From NCBI RefSeq assembly GCF_003952185.1, contig NZ_RXFS01000008.1, positions 186,001 to 250,000 on the forward strand: a stretch of DNA of 64,000 nucleotides, written 5' to 3'. The notes below the pieces were generated by a model. The model saw only the letters and a program-made list of their open reading frames with translations. It was not told the DNA's origin and did no database searches. The first letter of the stretch is position 1; each line of letters opens with the position of its first letter. The position numbers and the translations under genes were made by a program. Source of the stretch: Variovorax sp. 679 (GTDB lineage: Bacteria > Pseudomonadota > Gammaproteobacteria > Burkholderiales > Burkholderiaceae_C). Shown here in pieces: positions 43,200-52,900 of the stretch.

Positions 43200-43948
43200 T
43201 GCCACGCGCTCTACTGCGAGGCTCGGCGCTGGCCGCGGCCCTGCTTTGCGTCTCGGCGGCGTCGCATGCCGCGCTGTTCGAGGATGACGAGGCTCGCCGC
43301 GCCATCCTCGACCTGCGCCAGCGCGTCGAGGCCATGCGCCAGCAGACCGACCAGCGGCTGACCGACGAAAACGGCCAGCTGCGCCGCAGCCTGCTCGATC
43401 TGCAGAACCAGATCGAGCAGATGCGTGGCGACCTCGCGCGCATGACCGGCCAGAACGAGCAGCTCACGCGCACGTTGAGCGAAATGCAGTCGCGCCAGAC
43501 CACCATCGACGACAAGCTCAAGCAGAGCGAGCCATCGAAGGTGTCGGTGGACGGCCGCGAGTTCAATGCCGACCCGAAGGAAAAGGCCGACTTCGAGGCC
43601 GCCCTCGGCGTGTTCCGCTCGGGCCAGTTCGCGCAGGCGCAGACCGCGTTCGCCGAGTTCGTCAAGCGCTACCCGCAAAGCGGCTACAACGCCTCGGCGC
43701 TGTTCTGGCTGGGCAATGCGCAGTACGCCACGCGCAACTACAACGAGGCCATCGCGAACTTCCGCTCCATGCTCTCGCTCGCGCCCGATCACGCCAAGGC
43801 TCCCGAGGCCGTGCTGTCGATCGCGAACTGCCAGATCGAGCTGAAGGACACACGTGCCGCGCGCCGCACGCTGGAAGACCTGACCAAGGCCTACCCGCAG
43901 TCCGAAGCCGCACAGGCCGGCCGCGAGCGTCTCTCGCGCCTGCGCTGA
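43199..43948 (+). CDS. cpoB: Cell division coordinator CpoB (YbgF)
   Basis: 249 residues from ATG 43199, one base overlapping pal. Signal peptide (ending SHA near 23), a coiled coil (about 30-110, QQTDQRLTDENGQLRRSLLD) that trimerises, and TPR repeats at the C-terminus (FRSGQFAQAQTAFAEFVKRY). Periplasmic; coordinates PBP1B with Tol at septation. Confidence 0.93.
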   Translation: MPRALLRGSALAAALLCVSAASHAALFEDDEARRAILDLRQRVEAMRQQTDQRLTDENGQLRRSLLDLQNQIEQMRGDLARMTGQNEQLTRTLSEMQSRQTTIDDKLKQSEPSKVSVDGREFNADPKEKADFEAALGVFRSGQFAQAQTAFAEFVKRYPQSGYNASALFWLGNAQYATRNYNEAIANFRSMLSLAPDHAKAPEAVLSIANCQIELKDTRAARRTLEDLTKAYPQSEAAQAGRERLSRLR

Positions 43949-43967
43949 TGCGGGCGGAGCATTCCGC

Positions 43968-44813
43968 TTGAGCGCCATCATCACTGCCGCTTTCACTCCT
44001 CCAGCCGCCGCGGATGTCGTCACCGACACCGCGGCGCCTGACTTTGCGCGCCGCTTCGGCGGGCTCGAGCGGCTCTACGGCGTGGCCGGTGCCGCGCGCA
44101 TCCGCAACGCGCACGTGCTGGTCGTCGGCATCGGCGGTGTGGGATCGTGGGCGGTCGAAGCGCTGGCGCGCAGCGGAGTGGGGCGCTTGACCATGATCGA
44201 CCTCGACCACGTGTCCGAGTCGAACATCAACCGCCAGATCCACGCGCTCGACGCGACGGTGGGTCAGGCCAAGGTCGAAGCCATGCGCGATCGCATTGCG
44301 CAGATCAACCCTGAGTGCAAGGTGCAGGCCATCGACGATTTCGTCGAGCCCGGCAACTGGCTTTCGCTGCTGGAGGCGGCACAGGCCGCGAACGGACCGG
44401 CAACTGCCGTCATCGACGCCTGCGACCAGGTGAAGGCCAAGGTGGCCATGGCGGCATGGGCGCGTGCCTCGCGCAACGCGTTCGTCACGGTCGGCGCGGC
44501 GGGCGGCAAGCGGCAGGCGCACAAGGTCGACATCGAAGACCTGTCGCTCGTCACGCACGACCCGCTGCTGGCCCAGCTTCGCCAGCGCCTGCGCAAGGAA
44601 CACGGTGCTCCGCGCGAGGGCCGCAAGATCGGCGTTGCCTGTGTCTTCAGCCGCGAAAGCGTGGCGCCGCCGGACGCCTCGTGCGCCATTGAAAGCGGCG
44701 ACGGTTCGCTCAACTGCCACGGCTACGGATCGGTGGTCAGCGTGACCGCGACGTTCGGTCAATGCGCGGCGGGTTGGGTTCTGGACAAAATCGCCTCCAA
44801 CCTCGCGCTATAA
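43968..44813 (+). CDS. tcdA: tRNA threonylcarbamoyladenosine dehydratase (TcdA/CsdL)
   Basis: 281 residues from TTG 43968. E1-like fold: HVLVVGIGGVGSWAVEALAR, then LTMIDLDHVSESNINRQIHA with the adenylating residues, and the C-terminal LNCHGYGSVVSVTATFG. Makes cyclic t6A37 in tRNAs that read ANN codons. The stop codon lies inside the likely -10 box of the following tRNA-Lys gene. Confidence 0.93.
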   Translation: MSAIITAAFTPPAAADVVTDTAAPDFARRFGGLERLYGVAGAARIRNAHVLVVGIGGVGSWAVEALARSGVGRLTMIDLDHVSESNINRQIHALDATVGQAKVEAMRDRIAQINPECKVQAIDDFVEPGNWLSLLEAAQAANGPATAVIDACDQVKAKVAMAAWARASRNAFVTVGAAGGKRQAHKVDIEDLSLVTHDPLLAQLRQRLRKEHGAPREGRKIGVACVFSRESVAPPDASCAIESGDGSLNCHGYGSVVSVTATFGQCAAGWVLDKIASNLAL

Positions 44814-44814
44814 T
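44809..44814 (+). promoter_or_regulatory. Candidate -10 box of the tRNA-Lys gene
   Basis: A perfect TATAAT overlaps the TAA stop of tcdA (44811-44813) and sits 49 bases before the tRNA. No good -35 box is seen at 17 bases; TGGACA at 44782-44787 is 21 bases away. Confidence 0.45.
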
Positions 44815-44862
44815 CTTTGGCTTTGCCGGATATCACTTCGGTAAAGAGCGAAAAATGGTTCC

Positions 44863-44938
44863 GGGACGTTAGCTCAGTTGGTAGAGCAGCGGACTTTTAA
44901 TCCGTTGGTCACTGGTTCGAATCCAGTACGTCCTACCA
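44863..44938 (+). tRNA. tRNA-Lys (UUU)
   Basis: 76 bases with all cloverleaf parts: acceptor GGGACGT/ACGTCCT (one G-U pair at the top), D arm TAGCTCAGTTGGTAGAGCA, anticodon loop CTTTTAA with anticodon TTT, T arm CTGGTTCGAATCCAG, and an encoded CCA end. It reads AAA and AAG. Confidence 0.97.
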
Positions 44939-44951
44939 GACCCTCTTCGAG

Positions 44952-44986
44952 ATCCTCAAGTGCCTCAGGCGCTTGAGGATTTTTTT
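44952..44986 (+). terminator. Terminator after tRNA-Lys
   Basis: A 9-bp stem ATCCTCAAG / CTTGAGGAT (44952-44960 with 44972-44980) and a run of seven T. Confidence 0.9.
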
Positions 44987-45030
44987 ATGGCCGGTGCGAA
45001 ATCCAAGGCAACCCATCTCAGGACACGGCA

Positions 45031-45542
45031 GTGATTCTTGCGGTTGATGTCGGGTTGATGTCGACTACCGGGGAACCGGCGGCGTGGCTGCCGGCGTGCT
45101 GCTTCGGTGCTGGAGCGATGCCGCCCCGTCGCGAGAGATCGTCGTGCGCGTTCCTTCCGTAGACGAGTACGTCCCAGGCGAGTTCTTCCGGCGCGAACTG
45201 CCGTGCATCGAGGCAGTGCTGAAGGAGATCGACGAACCCCTCGAATGCATCGTGATCGACGGCTACGTCACCCTCGGCGATCCGCCGCGGGACGGGCTTG
45301 GTGCCGCGCTCTGGCACAAACTCGAGCGCAGGGTGCCGGTCGTCGGCGTGGCGAAGACGAAGTACCTTGGTGTCCCGCAGGAGGCTTTTCTTTTCCGCGG
45401 AGGCAGCAGTCGGCCGCTGTTCGTCACGGCAGCCGGGATGACAAGCGACGAAGCGAAGCGCCGAGTGCTTTCCATGGCGGGAAAGTACAGGCTGCCGGAC
45501 GTGCTCAAGCACGTCGACGGCGTCGCCCGAAGAGGCGCGTGA
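45031..45542 (+). pseudogene. Endonuclease V-like gene broken by an 11-bp tandem duplication
   Basis: From about 45063 the frame encodes an endonuclease V-like protein: SVDEYVPGEFFRRELPCIEA (the Nfi P-x-x-PG.L.FRE.P motif), VIDGYVTLGDPPRDGLGAAL and VVGVAKTKYLG. The start region reads V-I-L-A-V-D-V from GTG 45031 (after an AGGA site) in one frame, and V-D-V-D-Y-R-G-T-G-G in another. The cause is visible: GGTTGATGTCG occurs twice in tandem (45042-45052 and 45053-45063). Removing one copy restores V-I-L-A-V-D-V-D-Y-R-G-T-G-G in one frame. The longest intact frame (GTG 45084, 152 residues) lacks the first catalytic Asp. Endonuclease V nicks DNA near deaminated bases (inosine). Confidence 0.8.
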
Positions 45543-45554
45543 TCCGGTTCCGAC

Positions 45555-46682
<1,128 letters not shown>

Positions 46683-46690
46683 TAACCAAC

Positions 46691-47542
46691 CTAACCTTTG
46701 ACCGAGCCGGCCATGAGGCCGCGCACGAAGTACTTGCCGGAAACCAGATACACGATGAGCGTCGGCAGCGCCGCGATGAAGGCGCCCGCGAAATGCACGT
46801 TGTATTCCTTCACCCCCGTGGAGCTGTTGACGAGGTTGTTCAGCGCCACGGTGATGGGGAAGGAGCTGTAGTCGCTGAACGAGGCCCCGAACAGGAACTC
46901 GTTCCAGATGTTGGTGAACTGCCAGATCACCGTCACCACGATGATCGGCGTGCTGTTGGGCAGAAGGATGCGCCACAGCACGCCGAAGAAGCCCGCGCCG
47001 TCCATGCGTGCCGAGCGCACCAGCTCCTGCGGAAACGCGGCGTAGTAGTTGCGGAAGAAGAGGGTGGTGAAGCCGATGCCGTACACCGTGTTGACGAACA
47101 CCAGTCCCGTCACCGTGCCCGCGATGCCCAGCAGGCCCAGCGTCTTGGCCATCGGGATCAGCACGATCTGGAACGGGATGAACACCGAGAACAGCATGGC
47201 TGCAAACAGCAGGTGCGCGCCACGCACCCTGAACTGCGTGAGGATGTAGCCGTTCACCGCGCCGATCAGCGTCGACAGCACCACGCCCGGCACCACCAGC
47301 AGGAACGAGTTGATGAAGTAGGGCTTCAGCCCTGTGGGCTGCACGCCGATCTGCGCGGTGCTCCATGCGGCGCGCCAGGGCGCGAGGGTCCAATCGACCG
47401 GCAGCGCCATCAGGTTGCCGCTGCGGATCTCGTCGAGCGGCTTCAGCGAGTTGACGACCATCACGTACACCGGCATCAGGAACACCAACGCCATCACGGC
47501 CAGCAGCGCATAGAGCGCGAAACGCAACGAGCGCTCAGCCAT
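46691..47542 (-). CDS. Sugar ABC transporter permease (MalG type)
   Basis: 283 residues, six membrane helices, EAA loop ELVRSARMDGAGFFGVLWRI with the conserved Gly. Starts eight bases inside the preceding MalF-type gene. Confidence 0.93.
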   Translation of the reverse strand: MAERSLRFALYALLAVMALVFLMPVYVMVVNSLKPLDEIRSGNLMALPVDWTLAPWRAAWSTAQIGVQPTGLKPYFINSFLLVVPGVVLSTLIGAVNGYILTQFRVRGAHLLFAAMLFSVFIPFQIVLIPMAKTLGLLGIAGTVTGLVFVNTVYGIGFTTLFFRNYYAAFPQELVRSARMDGAGFFGVLWRILLPNSTPIIVVTVIWQFTNIWNEFLFGASFSDYSSFPITVALNNLVNSSTGVKEYNVHFAGAFIAALPTLIVYLVSGKYFVRGLMAGSVKG

Positions 47543-48413
47543 TCCGGGCTCCCTGCATCTCGCGCAGCAGGTAGGGCACGACGACGATGCTGATCGCGAC
47601 CAGCATCAGCACCGAACTCGCGGCGCCCACGGCCATCTCGTTGCGCGCGAAGGTGTACTGGTACATGAAGACCGAAGGCAGCCAGGTCGAGCGGCCCGGC
47701 CCGCCGTTGGTCAGCGCGATCACGAGGTCATAGGACTTGATCGCCATGTGCGCCAGGATCACGAAGGCCGAGACGAACACCGGCCCCAGCTGCGGGATCA
47801 CGATGCGCAGGTAGATCTGCCAGGTGCGCGCGCCGTCGACGCGCGCGGCGCTGATCTGCTCGCTGTCCACGCCGCGCAGGCCGGCGAGGAACATCGCCAT
47901 CACGAAGCCCGAGGTCTGCCACACGGCGGCGATGACCACGCAGTAGATGGCCATCTCGCCGTCCTTGATCCAGTCGAAGGAGAAGCTGCTCCAGCCCAGG
48001 CTCTGCAGCGTGTGCTCCAGGCCCACGCCGGGGTCGAGCAGCCATTTCCAGGCCGTGCCGGTGACGATCAGCGAAAGCGCCATCGGGTAGAGGAAGATCG
48101 AACGCAGCACGCCCTCGGCACGGATCTTCTGGTCGATCAGGATCGCCAGCCCGAGGCCCAGTGCCATCGCGATGACGATGTAGAGGCTCGCGAAGATCGC
48201 GAGGTTGCGCAGCGACACCTCCCAGTTCTCCAGGCCGAGCAACCGCTCGTAGTTGGCCGTGCCTGCCCACTCGGCGGTGGGCAGCATGGTCGACGCCGTG
48301 AACGACAGGTACACCGTGAACATGATGTACCCGTACACGCAGACCAGCACCAGCACGGCGCTGGGGCTCAGCAGGAGCCGGGGAAGCAGGTTGTTGGCTT
48401 TCAAGTGCGGCAA
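47535..48413 (-). CDS. Sugar ABC transporter permease (MalF type)
   Basis: 292 residues, six membrane helices, EAA loop EQISAARVDGARTWQIYLRI. Begins with TTG 48413 (or the TTG at 48404), only three bases after the binding-protein stop, so translation is coupled. Confidence 0.92.
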   Translation of the reverse strand: MPHLKANNLLPRLLLSPSAVLVLVCVYGYIMFTVYLSFTASTMLPTAEWAGTANYERLLGLENWEVSLRNLAIFASLYIVIAMALGLGLAILIDQKIRAEGVLRSIFLYPMALSLIVTGTAWKWLLDPGVGLEHTLQSLGWSSFSFDWIKDGEMAIYCVVIAAVWQTSGFVMAMFLAGLRGVDSEQISAARVDGARTWQIYLRIVIPQLGPVFVSAFVILAHMAIKSYDLVIALTNGGPGRSTWLPSVFMYQYTFARNEMAVGAASSVLMLVAISIVVVPYLLREMQGARNG

Positions 48414-48416
48414 GGA

Positions 48417-49673
48417 TCAGTTCTTCGCCGCCGATGCCAGTGCCGCAACGGCCTTCTTGTCGTCGAGCTGCCCGTTGAAGTGCCTCGTGATCACGTCGTA
48501 GAACGCGTTCTTGATCGACGCCGGCACCGCGTGCCCGTGCGCCATCGAGCCCACCAGCGTGTTGCCCTGGCTGGCATCGGCAACGTCCTTGATGGCCTTC
48601 TTGCCGCAGGCGTCGAAGGCGGTGTCGGGCACGTCGGTGCGCGCGGGCGCCGAGCCCTTCACCACGTTGAAGGCCGACTGGAAGCCCGGCTCCATGATCG
48701 CGGCGGCCAGCTTCTGCTGCGCGGCCTCCTTGTCGGCGTCCTTCATCTTGAACATCACGAACTGGTCGGTGTTGAAGGTGACCACGCCCTGCGTGCCCGG
48801 AAAGCGGAAGCAGGCGAAGTCCTTGCCCGGCACCTGCTTGGCGTTGACGAACTCGCCCTTGGCCCAGTCGCCCATCACCTGAAAGCCGGCCTTGCCGCCG
48901 ATCACCATGCCCGAGGCGACGTTCCAGTCGCGGCCCGAGAAGTCCTTGTCCACCAGCTTGCGAAGCTGGCTCATGCGCTGGAAGACCTTCTCCGTGGTCG
49001 GCGAGGCGATGGTCTTGCCGTCGAGCTCGATGAAGACCTTGCGGTAGTAGTCGATGCCGCCGGTCGAGAGCGCCACGCTCTCGAACAGCGTCGCGTCCTG
49101 CCAGGGCTGGCCGCCGTGCGCGATGGCGACGAAGCCGGCCTTCTGCACCTTCTCGGCGGCGGCGATGAATTCGTCCCAGGTCTTCGGCTCGGCCGTCACG
49201 CCGGCCTTGGCCAGCACCGCCTGGTTGGCCCAGACCCAGTTGGTCGAGTGGATGTTGACCGGCGCGGCGATCCACTTGCCGTTGTACTTCGAGAACTTCT
49301 GCAGCGCGGGTGGCACCACCTTGTCCCAGCCGCCTTTCTGGGCAAGCGTGTTCAGGTCGGCCACCACGCCCTGCTTGCCCCAGTCGAGGATGTCGAAGCC
49401 CAGCATCTGCGAGGCGGTGGGCGGGTTGCCCGAGGTCACGCGCGCCCGCAGGGCCGTCATGGCGGCTTCGCCGCTGCCGCCGGCCACGGGCATGTCGTTC
49501 CACTTCACGCCTTGCTTCTCGAGGTTGCCCTTGAGCACGTTGAGCGCGCCGGCCTCGCCGCCGGAGGTCCACCAGTGCAGGACTTCCACGCTTTGCTGCT
49601 GGGCCATGGCGGCGCCGCTTCCCATGGCGAGGCAGAGGGCGGCAATGGTGAATCGGGATGTGTTCATCTGCAT
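48417..49673 (-). CDS. Sugar ABC transporter substrate-binding protein
   Basis: 418 residues from ATG 49673 with signal peptide (ending AAMAQ near 25). A family 1 solute-binding fold: VEVLHWWTSGGEAGALNVLK, GKWIAAPVNIHSTNWVWANQ and GDWAKGEFVNAKQVPG. Closest in style to the glucose/mannose-type binding proteins. It captures the sugar freed by the locus enzymes. An 18-bp repeat element lies upstream of it. Confidence 0.93.
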   Translation of the reverse strand: MQMNTSRFTIAALCLAMGSGAAMAQQQSVEVLHWWTSGGEAGALNVLKGNLEKQGVKWNDMPVAGGSGEAAMTALRARVTSGNPPTASQMLGFDILDWGKQGVVADLNTLAQKGGWDKVVPPALQKFSKYNGKWIAAPVNIHSTNWVWANQAVLAKAGVTAEPKTWDEFIAAAEKVQKAGFVAIAHGGQPWQDATLFESVALSTGGIDYYRKVFIELDGKTIASPTTEKVFQRMSQLRKLVDKDFSGRDWNVASGMVIGGKAGFQVMGDWAKGEFVNAKQVPGKDFACFRFPGTQGVVTFNTDQFVMFKMKDADKEAAQQKLAAAIMEPGFQSAFNVVKGSAPARTDVPDTAFDACGKKAIKDVADASQGNTLVGSMAHGHAVPASIKNAFYDVITRHFNGQLDDKKAVAALASAAKN

Positions 49674-49747
49674 GTCTCTTCTGTTGTCTTGATTGCTGGA
49701 ATCCGGGGCCGGCGGCAGTTTAGGCAGCCCCCTCGGGGCTGCGCGCT

Positions 49748-49784
49748 GTGATTTCCCGGACGAAAGACGGCGTTGCGAGCGCAA
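49748..49784. promoter_or_regulatory. Repeat element copy A, candidate LacI-family operator upstream of the ABC operon
   Basis: GTGATTTCCCGGACGAAA (49748-49765) is one of three identical 18-bp copies in the locus; it is followed by the perfect palindrome GTTGCGAGCGCAAC (49772-49785). It lies in the 151 bases between lamB and the binding-protein gene, about 75 bases from the binding-protein start. Confidence 0.7.
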
Positions 49785-49824
49785 CAAGAGCGCTGCCAGG
49801 AGGGTGTGCGGAATCGCCATCCGC

Positions 49825-51192
49825 TCACTCCCACCAGGCTTCCATCTGGATGCCGAAGATGGTGGCGCTGCGCCGGCCGTTGGCGCCGAAGGTGCCGGCG
49901 TTGGCATCGGCGGCGGCCTTGTTCCAGCTCGCCCGCGTGGCATAGAGGCGGAATTCGGGGCGGGTCCAGAAATCGGTGTTCGGCGAGAAAGCCACCGCGA
50001 TCGTGCCCTTGTTCAGCGTCTGGCGGGCCTGCCCGTCGCTGCTGCGCCGCGTCGTGCCCAGCTCGGCCAGCAGCTTCGTGTACTTGGCGATCCCGTACGA
50101 CACACGCCCGCCGAGCGTGAAGTCGCGCGTCTCGGGCCCGTCGTCCGGGCGCGTGGTCTGGTAGCCGATCAGCGTCTGGCCGCCGAAGCGCCCGATCTGG
50201 AAGTCCATCGAGTCCAGGATGCGGCGCTGCTTCGCGCCCGCCTGCGGCGTCACCACCGTGCGCTCCACCAGCGGTGCGAACAGGAAGGTGTTCGAGCTGC
50301 CGAAGCCCGGCGGCAGCAGCAGCCCGGTGGTCGTCGTGCTGTTGTCCAGGTTGTAGAACTTGCCGCTCAGGGATGCGTGGCCGTTGGATGCCTGCGCGAT
50401 GAAGATGTTGTTCAGCCCCGGCACCAGGAAGTTCTTCTGGATGTGCATCAGCCCCAGCGCGCCGCCGTCCTTGCCCTTGGCGAAGTTGCCCGAGATCAGC
50501 CCGCCCGTGATGGTGAGCTTGCCGTCCGGATTGGTGGGAATGTCGCGCCACTGCACGTTGATGCGCTTGGCGTTGTTGGGGTTGCCGCTCTTGTTGTCCA
50601 CCGAGTCGGCCGTGTGCACCGCCACGTTCAGGCGCCCGAGGCCGCCCAGCGGGATGTCGTCGATGCCGGCGCCGTAGTTGTCGCCGTCCTCCACCACCCA
50701 CTTGTCCACGATGTGCACGTCCTGGATGCGGTGGTAGCGCTGGCCGGCCCACAGCGTGGCGCTGTTGCCGAAGATGCCGCTGAGAGAGAAGTAGGCTTGG
50801 GCGGTGCCGCTCTTGCCGTTGTAGATCGTGGGCATGTAGAACACGCCCCACTTGATGCCGTCGCCCAGGTCGAAGCGCTTGCCGATGCCGAACTCGAGGT
50901 AGTTGTCGCCCTCGTTGCCCAGGCGGTACTTCTGCAGGTCGCCGCCCAGGGAGTAGCCGCCCTTGGGCGCACCCTTGGGGGAACTGTAGAAGCCGCCGCG
51001 GCCGTAGCCCCAGAACTCCAGGCCGGTGGCGTCGTTGACCTTCTTGACGAAGTCCTTGGTGGGGTCGGACTTCACGGTGGCCTCGGGCGGGGCGTCCGTC
51101 GGCGTGTCGGCGGTCTGGGCCTGCGCCAGGCCATGCAGGCTGCCCAGCAGCACGACGGCCGCGGCGGCGATTCGGTTCAGCTTGAGTTTCAC
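49825..51192 (-). CDS. lamB: Maltoporin-like (LamB) outer-membrane porin
   Basis: 455 residues with signal peptide (ending GLAQAQ near 26). The beta-barrel starts with FWGYGRGGFYSSP and contains the LamB-like KYRLGNEGDNYLEFG, GISFGNSATLW-type strands and the KWVVEDGDNYGAGI region. The final residues (IFGIQMEAWWE) carry the terminal aromatic pair before one extra Glu. It lets oligosaccharides cross the outer membrane, fitting the adjacent importer and mannosidases. Confidence 0.92.
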   Translation of the reverse strand: MKLKLNRIAAAAVVLLGSLHGLAQAQTADTPTDAPPEATVKSDPTKDFVKKVNDATGLEFWGYGRGGFYSSPKGAPKGGYSLGGDLQKYRLGNEGDNYLEFGIGKRFDLGDGIKWGVFYMPTIYNGKSGTAQAYFSLSGIFGNSATLWAGQRYHRIQDVHIVDKWVVEDGDNYGAGIDDIPLGGLGRLNVAVHTADSVDNKSGNPNNAKRINVQWRDIPTNPDGKLTITGGLISGNFAKGKDGGALGLMHIQKNFLVPGLNNIFIAQASNGHASLSGKFYNLDNSTTTTGLLLPPGFGSSNTFLFAPLVERTVVTPQAGAKQRRILDSMDFQIGRFGGQTLIGYQTTRPDDGPETRDFTLGGRVSYGIAKYTKLLAELGTTRRSSDGQARQTLNKGTIAVAFSPNTDFWTRPEFRLYATRASWNKAAADANAGTFGANGRRSATIFGIQMEAWWE

Positions 51193-51657
51193 GGGTGTCT
51201 CCTTGGTCAGGTCGGTTGTTGTGAATGCGTGAAAGGTGGGCGTCTGGTTGCTGCGGGCAAAAGCTCTCCCGCACCGGCCGAAACCGGCGGTGTCGTGTCC
51301 AGACGAAAGAAAGGGGGAAGGCGGGGAGGGGGCGGCGCTATCGCTTCATCGAGCGAAAGGCTGGGCGGTCGTCAAGGCAAGGGAAGGGAACATGAGGAGT
51401 ACGCACCATGGCGGAACGGGGCCTGTACTCAGGCATCCGCCGGTTGTGCATGCAGGTCGCTGCCATGTGCTGTCTCCTCTTGTTGTGCTGCGTCTCGTTG
51501 TCAGAAGGCCGGCCTTCCGAGGGGGCCTGACGTGTGACGGCACGCAGTGTAGGAGCGCGATTTAGTACGACATCTTGTGATTTCCCGGACGAAACACAGC
51601 GTTGCCAACGCAAAAAGCGCCGGGGTGCGGGGCCTTCAGGCCATGTGAGGCGAGGCT
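51193..51657. other. 465-base gap between lacI and lamB, long lamB leader
   Basis: No convincing gene. It holds repeat copy B (51577-51613), a C/G-rich inverted repeat CGTCTGG (51241-51247) / CCAGACG (51299-51305), and near it a degenerate repeat-like TCCAGACGAAAG (51298-51309). If the promoter lies at copy B the lamB messenger would have a leader of about 385 bases. Confidence 0.6.
51577..51613. promoter_or_regulatory. Repeat element copy B, candidate operator upstream of lamB
   Basis: Same 18-bp core as copy A (51577-51594), then the palindrome GCGTTGCCAACGC (51599-51611). Same orientation relative to its downstream gene as copies A and C. Confidence 0.7.
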
Positions 51658-52635
51658 TCAGCCGCCGGTGCTGGCCCGCACGATCAGCTCGACCGGCAGG
51701 GTGTTGAGCCTGGGCATGGAAGAGCCCTGCATCACCAGCTCGACGCCGAAGCGGCCGAGCTCCTGCCGGTCCACGCGCAAGGTCGTGAGCGGCGGGTTGG
51801 CCTGTGCGGCGGCGAGTGTGTCGTCGAAGCCGACGATGGCGATGTCCTCCGGCACCGACAGGCCCGCCTGCTGGCAGGTCCGCAGCGCCGCCAGCGCCGC
51901 GGCGTCGTTGTACGCGAACACCGCGTCGGGCGGCTTGCGCAGCCGCAGCAGCTGCTGCATTGCGGCCGATGCGCCCAGGTCGTGCAGCTGCCCGGTGGGC
52001 GCCACCACTTCCAGCTCGGGGTCGGCCAGGATGCCCGCCTCGAACAGCGCGCGGCGATAGCCTTGTGCGCGCTCCAGGATGCTCACGTGCGCCAGCGAGC
52101 CCGCGATGTAGGCGACGCGCTTGCGCCCGATGTCCAGCAGGTGCCGCGTGGCCATGTAGCCGCCCATCGCGTTCTCGGGGTTCACCGAGGGCAGGTCGCC
52201 CTGCGAGAAGTCGATCAGCGCAATCGGCAGCTCGAGTCCCGCCACCATGTCGAGCACCTCGCTCTCGAAGTAGCCGGCCGCGAGGATCATGTCGGGCTCG
52301 TGCATGCGCAGCTGCTCACGGATCGGGTCCGTCGGCCCGCAGGTCAGCAGCGTGGGCACGATGCCGAACTTGCGGCACGCCTCCTCGACGCCATGCAGCA
52401 CGTCGGAGAAGAAGGGGTTGGTCGAGAAGTGGCTGTGCTGCCTGTGCACCATGAAGGCCAGCTGCTTGGCCTTGGCGCCGCGCAGCCGCGCGGCGTTGTA
52501 GCCGATGTCGCGCGCCACCTGGCGGATCATGCGGCGCGTGTCGTCCGACAGGCCGCGCTGGTTTTTCAAGGCACGCGATACGGTGCTGATCGAGACGCCG
52601 GAAGCCTCGGCCACATCGCGGATGGTTACGGGCAT
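51658..52635 (-). CDS. LacI-family transcriptional regulator
   Basis: 325 residues. N-terminal HTH TIRDVAEASGVSISTVSRAL (4-23) and hinge helix (about 45-60), then a periplasmic-binding-like sugar sensor (from about 60; VFAYNDAAALAALRTCQQ, VPEDIAIVGFDD). The gene is divergent from the GH92 genes with a repeat element between them, so it probably represses the importer, porin and mannosidases until a mannose-derived sugar is present. Confidence 0.94.
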   Translation of the reverse strand: MPVTIRDVAEASGVSISTVSRALKNQRGLSDDTRRMIRQVARDIGYNAARLRGAKAKQLAFMVHRQHSHFSTNPFFSDVLHGVEEACRKFGIVPTLLTCGPTDPIREQLRMHEPDMILAAGYFESEVLDMVAGLELPIALIDFSQGDLPSVNPENAMGGYMATRHLLDIGRKRVAYIAGSLAHVSILERAQGYRRALFEAGILADPELEVVAPTGQLHDLGASAAMQQLLRLRKPPDAVFAYNDAAALAALRTCQQAGLSVPEDIAIVGFDDTLAAAQANPPLTTLRVDRQELGRFGVELVMQGSSMPRLNTLPVELIVRASTGG

Positions 52636-52775
52636 GAGTCTCCTTGTCCTTGGTGATGTTGTCGCTGGGAGGGCGTCATTCTCATGGCGACGGAGCAGCG
52701 TTGTCGAGGCACTGCTGCACGCACGCGGCTTGCGGATGGCTTGCGCGCGGGAGGGGTAGCGCGCTGATTTGTTTC

Positions 52776-52808
52776 CCTGCCAGCGCCGTGTTTCGTCCGG
52801 GAAATCAC
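52776..52808. promoter_or_regulatory. Repeat element copy C, candidate operator between lacI and GH92 genes
   Basis: The 18-bp core occurs in reverse complement at 52791-52808, about 93 bases before the first GH92 start and 155 bases from the lacI start, so it could serve both divergent genes. Confidence 0.7.
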
Positions 52809-52900
52809 AAGACCGCCTTCACCGGGGCCGTACATACACTGCGCCCGTTTGGCGCTCCGGCGACCGTGAGCGATGTACAGGCAACAGGGAGACATGCAGC

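Noticed and set aside
51236..51565. 109-codon frame in the lamB leader
   Set aside because: No ribosome binding site or recognisable motif, codon use unlike real genes, and it runs through the inverted repeat.
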